From the NCBI GenBank assembly GCA_025351405.1, contig JANXVZ010000037.1, positions 1 through 64,000 on the forward strand: DNA of 64,000 nucleotides, written 5' to 3'. Numbering within the stretch: the stretch's first letter is position 1; each line of letters opens with the position of its first letter. This stretch comes from Sphingomonadales bacterium (GTDB lineage: Bacteria; Pseudomonadota; Alphaproteobacteria; Sphingomonadales; Sphingomonadaceae). Positions 1 through 7,206 of this stretch are shown here, in pieces. Made by a program: the position numbers and the translations under genes. The notes beneath the pieces were generated by a model, which was not told the DNA's origin, did no database searches, and saw only the letters and a program-made list of their open reading frames with translations.

Positions 1-32
1 TGGGCAACGATAACGCTGCCGGGGGGACGACA

Positions 33-527
33 ATGGCCACCATCATAGATCGCCGTGTTTGCGCCGAAATCGACGGCCCGTTCGTGCTCTTCCTCATCGG
101 TATCCGCATCAATCGGCCGTGGAAGCCATGGTCGTTCCTGCCGGTGTTCAACGCCATGCCCGGGATGCTGGCCGAACTCGCGGGCAATCCCGACCTCGGG
201 CTGTTGCACAGCCGCACGCATTTCGGCCTGCGCAATGCCATGCTGGTCCAGTATTGGCGCAGTTTCGACCATCTTCACGCCTATGCCGCCGCCCGCGACC
301 GCGCCCATCTGCCAGCATGGACTGCGTTCAACAAGGCCATCGGCAGCAACGGCGACGTCGGCATCTGGCACGAAAGCTATCTCATCGACCCCGGCCAGAG
401 CGAGACTATCTACAACAACATGCCGGAATGGGGCATGGGCCGCGCCGGAACGCTTCATGATGCAACAGGCGCCCGCGCCCGCGCCGGGGGGCGCTTGCAG
501 GCCGGTCGGGGTGTGGCTGGCGGCTGA
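33..527 (+). CDS. DUF4188 domain-containing protein (monooxygenase-like)
   Basis: ORF 164 aa; motif-rich core 'GIRINRPWKPWSFLPVFNAMPGMLAEL...GLLHSRTHFGLRNAMLVQYWRSFDHLHAYA...GIWHESYLI' typical of DUF4188. Confidence 0.75.
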   Translation: MATIIDRRVCAEIDGPFVLFLIGIRINRPWKPWSFLPVFNAMPGMLAELAGNPDLGLLHSRTHFGLRNAMLVQYWRSFDHLHAYAAARDRAHLPAWTAFNKAIGSNGDVGIWHESYLIDPGQSETIYNNMPEWGMGRAGTLHDATGARARAGGRLQAGRGVAGG

Positions 528-1225
528 GCAGGCGCCTCGCTCGACAAAGTCATCGCATCGACGCGCTGCGACCATGCAGCGAGCAGCGGGCGCGCGTCGT
601 GCAGCGCCTTGCCTTCGGCCGTGCGGTCGAGAACGAAAACCATCGACCGCACGGCGAGGTCGGCGACGCTTATGGCGCTGCCGACCAGCCAGTCCTGACC
701 TTCCAGCCGGGCGCAGAGACTGTCATAATGTCTCGCCAGTTCGATTGTGATCTCGCTTTCGCTCTTGCGGCCAAGCCCCTGTGTCCTGGCGATTTTGCGC
801 AATGGCCCGGCGAGCAGGCGCGACAGCATGCGTTTTTTGAAGCCGCGTTCCTGGTGGAGCAGATCATCCATGAACCATGCCCGGTTCTGCGGCCAGTTGC
901 GCATCGTCACGTCGAAGAAATACAGGCTCTCGTCGGCCCAGTCTTCGAGGATGAGCGCATCGCCGCGTTCGCGCGGGTCGGCGGGAATCAACCGTGGCTC
1001 CGTCACCAGCGTATCGAGATAGCGGATGATCTCGGTCGAATCGACGATCGTCTTGCCGCCATCGGTCATCGCGGGGAACTTCCCGGTCGGGCTGATATGG
1101 CGGAACTTGCCGGCGCCGAGCAGCGGCACTTCGACAGTGTTCCACGCCAGGCCCTTTAGCCGCAGGGCGCGTCGAACCTTGTCGCAAAATGGCGAAATAT
1201 TGAACTGATAGAGCGTGATCGTCAT
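455..1225 (-). CDS. Glutathione S-transferase family protein
   Basis: MTITLYQFNISPFCDKVRRALRLKGL...FPAMTDGGKTIVDSTEIIRYLD; thioredoxin-like GST N-terminal domain; ORF begins at 1237 but the Met at 1225 is the likelier start. Confidence 0.8.
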   Translation of the reverse strand: MTITLYQFNISPFCDKVRRALRLKGLAWNTVEVPLLGAGKFRHISPTGKFPAMTDGGKTIVDSTEIIRYLDTLVTEPRLIPADPRERGDALILEDWADESLYFFDVTMRNWPQNRAWFMDDLLHQERGFKKRMLSRLLAGPLRKIARTQGLGRKSESEITIELARHYDSLCARLEGQDWLVGSAISVADLAVRSMVFVLDRTAEGKALHDARPLLAAWSQRVDAMTLSSEAPAQPPATPRPACKRPPARARAPVAS

Positions 1226-1674
1226 GTCTGCTCCCACCGTGCCGCAGCCGTGTCATCGCTGGTGCGCGGTGCCACCCAGGCGGTGGAACCGTCGGCGCGC
1301 TCCTCGCGCTTCCAAAAGGGCGCGCGGGTCTTCAGCCAGTCCATCAGGAATTCCGCCGCTGCGAAGGCGGCGCCGCGATGGGCGCTGGCGATGGCGACAA
1401 GGACGATGGCGTCCCCCGGCAACAGACGGCCGTGGCGATGGATGACGGTGCCCCCCAGCAACGGCCAGCGCGCCTCCGCCTCGGCAGCGATGGCAGCGAG
1501 CTGGCGTTCGGTCATTCCCGGATAATGTTCAAGGCTGAGGGAAACCAGTCCGGCGTCGGCGCGGACATGCCCGGTAAAGCTGACGACGGCGCCTATGTCA
1601 TGGCGCCCGGCGCCGAGCGCGGCGGTTTCGATCCCGCTGTCAAACGCCTCGGGCTGGACGCGCGTGGTGATCAT
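1222..1674 (-). CDS. moaE: Molybdopterin synthase catalytic subunit MoaE
   Basis: MITTRVQPEAFD...GAVVSFTGHVR...LEHYPGMTERQL...VIHRHGRLLPGDAIVLVAIASAHRGAAFAAAEFLMDWLKTRAPFWKRE. Confidence 0.92.
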   Translation of the reverse strand: MITTRVQPEAFDSGIETAALGAGRHDIGAVVSFTGHVRADAGLVSLSLEHYPGMTERQLAAIAAEAEARWPLLGGTVIHRHGRLLPGDAIVLVAIASAHRGAAFAAAEFLMDWLKTRAPFWKREERADGSTAWVAPRTSDDTAAARWEQT

Positions 1675-1922
1675 CCGCCGGTGACTGGCGGAAAGATTGC
1701 AACCTCCCGGGCGGTGCCGAGCCCGGCGTCCGGGCCGACGAACACCTCGTCGACTGCAACCCGGATGGCGCCGCGGTCGGCAAGTGCTGCGGCATGACCC
1801 GGCGACAACGTTGCCAGCCAATCGAGCAGCGCCGCAACCGTTGCCACGCCGGCGGGGGGATCCAGCGTTTCGCCGCCCGTGCCGATACGCTCCCTGACCC
1901 AGGCAAAATACAGCAATTGCAT
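1671..1922 (-). CDS. moaD: Molybdopterin synthase sulfur carrier subunit MoaD
   Basis: 83 aa, ubiquitin-like, ends VAIFPPVTGG (C-terminal GG), adjacent to moaE. Confidence 0.92.
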   Translation of the reverse strand: MQLLYFAWVRERIGTGGETLDPPAGVATVAALLDWLATLSPGHAAALADRGAIRVAVDEVFVGPDAGLGTAREVAIFPPVTGG

Positions 1923-1926
1923 CGGG

Positions 1927-2487
1927 CTATGCCATGTGCTTCAGGCCGACACGCAGATAATCATAGCCGGTTACCAACGTCAGCGCGGCGGCTACCCACA
2001 GGCAGGCGAGCCCGATATCATGCGCCGGCAGCCAGGGCATGAATGTCGTGCTGGCCCCGGCGAACACCAGTGTGCCGAGCGCGATCATCTGGAAGGCCGT
2101 CTTCCATTTGGCCAGTTGCGACACCGGCAATGAAACCTGCAAGCCCGCGAGATATTCCCGCAAGCCCGAAACGATGATCTCGCGCAGCAATATGATGAGC
2201 GCGGCGATGACCGCGACACCGTGGACGATGCCGCTGTGCACCAGCATGACGATGACCGCGGCAACCATGATCTTGTCGGCGATCGGATCGAGAAATACCC
2301 CGATCTTGGATACCGTGCCCTGCGCCCGCGCCAGATAACCATCGAGGTAATCGGTCAACCCGGCGATGAAGAAAAGCACGAACGCCACCAGCCATTGCCA
2401 CGCCCCCGGACCCCACATCAACGCCACCAGCAACGGCACGGCGAAGATGCGGCTCAGCGTCAACAGGTTGGGGAGGGTGGACAACAC
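1927..2487 (-). CDS. pgsA: CDP-diacylglycerol--glycerol-3-phosphate 3-phosphatidyltransferase
   Basis: MLSTLPNLLTLSRIFAVPLLVAL; CDP-alcohol phosphatidyltransferase motif DYLDGYLARAQGTVSKIGVFLDPIADK. Confidence 0.93.
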   Translation of the reverse strand: MLSTLPNLLTLSRIFAVPLLVALMWGPGAWQWLVAFVLFFIAGLTDYLDGYLARAQGTVSKIGVFLDPIADKIMVAAVIVMLVHSGIVHGVAVIAALIILLREIIVSGLREYLAGLQVSLPVSQLAKWKTAFQMIALGTLVFAGASTTFMPWLPAHDIGLACLWVAAALTLVTGYDYLRVGLKHMA

Positions 2488-2547
2488 AGGGGCAACCTAG
2501 GCAATCACAAGCGTCGGCGAAAGCCTGTCTGTGGAGGAAATGCACGC

Positions 2548-3219
2548 ATGGATGTCAGTGAGGCGGTTGCATCGCGCCGGTCGGTGCGGGGTTTTCTCGA
2601 CAGGCCTGTCGATCCGGCCGTGCTGCGGCAGATCGTCGAAAAGGCATCACGAGCCCCTTCGGGCGGCAATCTGCAACCCTGGCATATCGATGTCGTTGGC
2701 GGCGACGCGCTGGCGGGGCTGAAGCGCATCATGCAGTCCCGGATCATGGAGTTGCCCAAGGGCGAGCCGACCGAATATGACATCTATCCGCGCGAACTGC
2801 CTGAACCGTATAGCAAATACCGGTTCGCCGTGGGCGAGGAGCTGTATCGCGCCCTCGGCATTCCGCGCGAAGACAAGATGCGGCGGCTGATGTGGTTTGC
2901 CCGCAATTTCCAGTTTTTCGGCGCGCCGGTTGCACTATTCTGCACCGTACGCCGAACCATGGGCCCGCCGCAGTGGAGCGACCTCGGCATGTACCTGCAA
3001 ACGCTGATGCTGCTGTTGCGCGAGGCAGGGCTCGATAGCTGCCCACAGGAGTGCTGGGCGATCTATCCGGCGACGATTAGGGACTTTCTGGCGATTCCCG
3101 AGGACCGGATGCTGTTCACCGGCATGGCGATCGGTTACATCGACGAGGCAGATCCTGCCAATGCGGCAAGGGCAGCGCGCGCGCCGCTCGAGGATTTTGC
3201 GACGTTTCGCGGCATCTGA
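2548..3219 (+). CDS. Nitroreductase family protein
   Basis: MDVSEAVASRRSVRGFLDRPVDPAVLRQIVEKASRAPSGGNLQPWHIDVV; nitroreductase FMN-binding signature; start set at ATG 2548. Confidence 0.85.
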   Translation: MDVSEAVASRRSVRGFLDRPVDPAVLRQIVEKASRAPSGGNLQPWHIDVVGGDALAGLKRIMQSRIMELPKGEPTEYDIYPRELPEPYSKYRFAVGEELYRALGIPREDKMRRLMWFARNFQFFGAPVALFCTVRRTMGPPQWSDLGMYLQTLMLLLREAGLDSCPQECWAIYPATIRDFLAIPEDRMLFTGMAIGYIDEADPANAARAARAPLEDFATFRGI

Positions 3220-3237
3220 AGTGCCGCTGGAGAGCGA

Positions 3238-3885
3238 ATGACAGAGCCGACCGTCTTGCAGCCGATCAACCGCCGCGGCCTGCTGCGTGCGGGCCTGGCG
3301 GTCGCGGCGTTGTCGGCGGTGCCATTGTCTGCAGGGCGATGGTCGGCAGGGTCGGCGATGGCCGCCACGCCGCAGGCGCTGTCCCCGGCCTTGCGAGCGC
3401 GGGCGTTGGCGGCACTCGATCGCCATCGCGCGGTCGTCGGCCTCGCCGATGTCATGGGAATCGCCGATTTTGCCCAGCCATCGGCGCGACCGCGCTTCCA
3501 CCTGCTCGATCTTGCGTCGGGGCATGTCGAAACGCTGCTGGTTGCCCATGGCCGCGGGTCGGACCCCGAACATTCCGGCTGGCTGCAGCGTTTTTCCAAT
3601 GTCGACGGTTCGTATGCGTCGTCGGCAGGGGCTTATGTCAGCCGCGATGTCTATATCGGCAAGCATGGCCGGTCGCTCCGCCTCGACGGGCTCGATGCCA
3701 GCAACAACAATGCCATGGCCCGCGCCATCGTTGTCCACGCCGCCTGGTATGTCAGCCCGGAGATGGCGCGCGAAACCGGCAAGCTGGGGCGCAGCGAGGG
3801 CTGTTTTGCCGTCGAGGCGGCCAGCCTCGACCAAGTGCTGGCGCGGCTGGGCAACGGCCGCATGATCTACGCGGACAAGGTCTGA
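3238..3885 (+). CDS. Murein L,D-transpeptidase catalytic domain family protein (exported)
   Basis: Tat/Sec-like N-terminus (INRRGLLRAGLAVAALSAVPL), core FHLLDLASGHVETLLVAHGRGSDPEHSG...GRSEGCFAV (YkuD-like catalytic Cys region). Confidence 0.75.
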   Translation: MTEPTVLQPINRRGLLRAGLAVAALSAVPLSAGRWSAGSAMAATPQALSPALRARALAALDRHRAVVGLADVMGIADFAQPSARPRFHLLDLASGHVETLLVAHGRGSDPEHSGWLQRFSNVDGSYASSAGAYVSRDVYIGKHGRSLRLDGLDASNNNAMARAIVVHAAWYVSPEMARETGKLGRSEGCFAVEAASLDQVLARLGNGRMIYADKV

Positions 3886-3989
3886 CCCAGACGCTGTCGT
3901 CGCATCGCGGCGGGCCGGCTGGAACCCGCGGCGGCGCGATGAATTGAACCCCGCACGGGCGAACTGCGTCCCGCAACGGGAAGCCAAGC

Positions 3990-5297
3990 ATGGCGCAGCC
4001 GCAACCTTCGACCATCCCGCGCACCTCGATCATCCGGGCGATGTTTCCGCCCCGCCCCGGGCAGTGGTTCGGGCCGCTCGTGGCGGTCGCCGGGCTGGCA
4101 ATCGTCGCGGCGGTCCTGGTGCTGACCAGCGGCATCGTCGACCTTTCGGCTTCGACGCCGCACCCGCAAGGCTGGGCACAGTTGCTGCATTACACGTTCC
4201 GGCGATCGGTCGGGCACCAGGCGGCCGACATCACCGTCCCTGCCGATTTTCGCCAGACGCCGGTGATAAAGGGCGCGATATATTATGCGCGAGTCTGCGC
4301 CGGTTGCCACGGCGGCCCCGGCCTTGGGCAAAACCCCATCGCGCTGGCAATGCGCCCTGAGCCGCAATACCTGCCCCCGCTTGTCGCCGGCTTCAGCGAC
4401 GGCGAGCTGTTCTGGATCGTCAAGCACGGCGTCAAGTACAGCGCCATGCCGGCGTGGCCGGCCGCCGATCGCGATGACGAGGTGTGGTCGATCGTGGCAT
4501 TCCTGCGCCAGATGCCTCGCTTCGACAGGGGGCGCATGGCTGCGCTGACCACGCCAGCGCCCGCTGCGGCGATACTGCCGGCGCCGGCGCCGCAACCGGT
4601 TGGCCCCCGGCACTATGCCGCGACCATCATTCCCGATCTTGGCGGCACCGAGCAACGTGCCACGCGCCCGGCGGTCGGCTTCGGCGCCGGGCTGGCCATG
4701 GATAGGCCAGCGCAGATGTGTGTCCAGTGTCATGGTCCCGACGGCCGCGGCCTCGCTGGCGGCGCCATCCCCAACCTGACCATCCTCGACGCGGTCACCC
4801 TGCGCCAGGCGCTGACGGCCTTTGCCAGCGGCACGCGCCACAGCGGTTTCATGCAGCCGGTGGCGGTGCAGTTGACCGACGTGCAAATCGCCCAGGTCGC
4901 GGATTATTTCGCCGCGCTGCCGCGCAAGCCGTCGCCGTCGATGACCAGCGATGCCGGGGTGGTCGCCGCCGGCCTCGCCATCGCCAACAATGGCCTTCCT
5001 GCAAAAAAGGTCGCTGCCTGCCAGACCTGCCATGATGTCAGCCGCGCCACCGCAAAGCTTTATCCGGCCATCGCTGCGCAGAATTTCTATTATCTGCGTG
5101 ACCAGATGCGCCTGTTCCGCGACGGCATCCGCCATCAACCCGGCGTCCCCCAGCCGATGGCGACCGAATCGCACCGCCTGAGCGACGCCGAGATCGATGC
5201 GGTATCCCGCTATTACGCGGCGCTGCCACCACAGGCGCCGCGCCCGGTCGAGACGGCGCCCGGGATCAAGGCGCCAGCGCCGGGGCGAGTGTCATGA
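3990..5297 (+). CDS. Membrane-anchored multi-heme c-type cytochrome
   Basis: N-terminal TM helix and three CxxCH heme sites: CAGCH, CVQCH, CQTCH. Confidence 0.85.
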   Translation: MAQPQPSTIPRTSIIRAMFPPRPGQWFGPLVAVAGLAIVAAVLVLTSGIVDLSASTPHPQGWAQLLHYTFRRSVGHQAADITVPADFRQTPVIKGAIYYARVCAGCHGGPGLGQNPIALAMRPEPQYLPPLVAGFSDGELFWIVKHGVKYSAMPAWPAADRDDEVWSIVAFLRQMPRFDRGRMAALTTPAPAAAILPAPAPQPVGPRHYAATIIPDLGGTEQRATRPAVGFGAGLAMDRPAQMCVQCHGPDGRGLAGGAIPNLTILDAVTLRQALTAFASGTRHSGFMQPVAVQLTDVQIAQVADYFAALPRKPSPSMTSDAGVVAAGLAIANNGLPAKKVAACQTCHDVSRATAKLYPAIAAQNFYYLRDQMRLFRDGIRHQPGVPQPMATESHRLSDAEIDAVSRYYAALPPQAPRPVETAPGIKAPAPGRVS

Positions 5298-6160
5298 TGC
5301 CGCCCGCGACCCCGGACGATGGCGCCCTCGTGGACGGCCCTCCCGAATCGCAGCCGTCCGAGGCGCTGACCGGTACCGAGACGGCGGCGGTCGAAGAGCG
5401 CAAGACTGGCTCGTCGAAGGTGCTCCACGAGGTCATCCGGCTGCAGGGCGACGAGGAACTCGACCGGCCTGCGATGTCGCTGGCACTGTCGGGCCTGGCG
5501 GCCGGCACCGCGATCAGCGCATCGGTGTTCGGCGAGGCGGCGATAGGCATGCGGCTGCCGCGCGCGCAATGGTCGGAACTGCTCGTGGCGGTGGGTTACG
5601 CCATCGGCTTCATCGTCGTCATCATGGGCCGGCTGCAACTGTTCACGGAGAACACGCTGACAGCCGTGCTGCCGCTGACCAGCAACCCGAGCTGGCGCAA
5701 CCTGGGACGGGTGGCGCGGCTATGGGCGATCGTGCTGGCCGCCAATCTTGCCGGCACGCTGATCGTTGGCGCCGGCATCGCCAGCGGCCTTGTCGCCGCG
5801 CCCCGGATGCAGGCGGAGGTGCTCCATCTGGCGCAGAAGCTGACGGCGCCCGATGCCATTACGGTCTTTGAAAAGGGCATTCCTGCGGGCTTCATCATCG
5901 CCGCGCTGGTATGGATGCTGCCCAATGCCCGCGGTGCCGAATTCTTCCTCATCGCCACGGTGACGTGGCTGATCGCGATAGGGGATTTCAGCCATGTCAT
6001 CGCCAGCTCGACACTGGTGTGGGCGGCCTGGTTGATGGGTGCGATGCCGCTGTCCAAGGTTGTTGGCGGTTTCGTCTTGCCGGCGCTGGCGGGCAATATC
6101 CTTGGCGGCACCGGGCTGTTCGCCCTGCTCGCCCACGGGCAGGTCAAGGCGGAGATTTGA
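5294..6160 (+). CDS. Formate/nitrite transporter family protein
   Basis: Multi-pass membrane protein with FNT motifs (GRLQLFTENTLTAVLPLTSNPS...); start overlaps the cytochrome stop. Confidence 0.88.
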   Translation: MMPPATPDDGALVDGPPESQPSEALTGTETAAVEERKTGSSKVLHEVIRLQGDEELDRPAMSLALSGLAAGTAISASVFGEAAIGMRLPRAQWSELLVAVGYAIGFIVVIMGRLQLFTENTLTAVLPLTSNPSWRNLGRVARLWAIVLAANLAGTLIVGAGIASGLVAAPRMQAEVLHLAQKLTAPDAITVFEKGIPAGFIIAALVWMLPNARGAEFFLIATVTWLIAIGDFSHVIASSTLVWAAWLMGAMPLSKVVGGFVLPALAGNILGGTGLFALLAHGQVKAEI

Positions 6161-6191
6161 GGCGCAGCGGCAGGCGGCAAACCGCGCGTGA

Positions 6192-6884
6192 TTACGCCTC
6201 GCGCCGCCCCAATTCGATCATCCCCCGCGCCTTGTCGGCAAACCTGCGCGCTTCCTCGGCATCGTCGGTGCGCAGCTTGACCGGTTCGGGGACGGCGATG
6301 CCGCGCTGCGCCGCGGGTCGCTCGGCGATAGCGGCAATCCAGCGTTCGAGGTGGGGCAGGCCGTGGGTTTCGACCCCCGACCATTTTGCCGTCCGCACCC
6401 AGCACCAGTTGGCGATGTCGGCAATGCTGTAGTCGCCGGCGAGAAATTCGCCCTTGGCCAACTGCCCGTCGAGGACGCTGAACAGCCGTCGCACTTCGCC
6501 CTGGTAACGCGCGATGGCGGCGGGGATCTTCTCCGGGAAATAGCGGTAGAAGACGTTGGCCTGGCCCATCATCGGGCCGATGCCGCCCATCTGGAACATC
6601 AGCCACTGGATCACCCGGCTGCGACCCTTGACATCGGTGGGCAGGAACTTTCCTGTCTTTTCGGCTAGATACATCAGGATGGCGCCGGATTCGAAAATGG
6701 CGAAATCGCCATCGGTGAGCGCCGGCACCCGGCCATTGGGGCAGATGGCGAGGAATGCCGGGGCCTTTTGCTCACCCTTGGCCAGGTCGATTTTCACCAC
6801 CTCATAGGGCAATGCCATTTCCTCCAAGGCGACCGAGACCTTGTAACCATTGGGTGTTGCGGCGGTGTAGAGCGTGATGGTCAT
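6192..6884 (-). CDS. Glutathione S-transferase family protein
   Basis: [58 protein letters not shown]...[18 protein letters not shown]. Confidence 0.9.
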   Translation of the reverse strand: MTITLYTAATPNGYKVSVALEEMALPYEVVKIDLAKGEQKAPAFLAICPNGRVPALTDGDFAIFESGAILMYLAEKTGKFLPTDVKGRSRVIQWLMFQMGGIGPMMGQANVFYRYFPEKIPAAIARYQGEVRRLFSVLDGQLAKGEFLAGDYSIADIANWCWVRTAKWSGVETHGLPHLERWIAAIAERPAAQRGIAVPEPVKLRTDDAEEARRFADKARGMIELGRREA

Positions 6885-7040
6885 GGCGGGTGGTCCGGCG
6901 CTGTTGGGTATGACGCATCCTAGCAGAGTTTCGCCTTGCGTCACCGGCGTGGGGGCGGCGCTTCGGCTGCGGTCCCAGCCCGACCTTGCGCTATAATGAC
7001 GCCATAAGTGCCGAATGGCCGGAGACCTAACAATTCGCAA

Positions 7041-7157
7041 GTAACGCGTGTTTTTGCAGCGTAATTTCTGTTATGCTCGCGTTACGACTCGTCGATAACG
7101 ATTTGTTAATAATCGCCGACGAGTAATAAAAAACGCCAAGGGTTGCAACGTAACGCG
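7041..7157. promoter_or_regulatory. Cluster of three GTAACGCG motifs (two direct, one inverted)
   Basis: GTAACGCG at 7041-7048 and 7150-7157; CGCGTTAC (reverse complement) at 7078-7085; immediately upstream of the Cys-ladder gene. Confidence 0.5.
7087..7124. repeat. Inverted repeat in the leader/promoter of the Cys-ladder gene
   Basis: ACTCGTCG(ATAA)CGATT ... AATCG(C)CGACGAGT; outer 8-bp arms perfect (7087-7094 / 7117-7124). Confidence 0.6.
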
Positions 7158-7206
7158 CGCCGGCATCACCGCCAGCGCGTTCGCTGCTATTTCTTGGGAG
7201 AGAACA

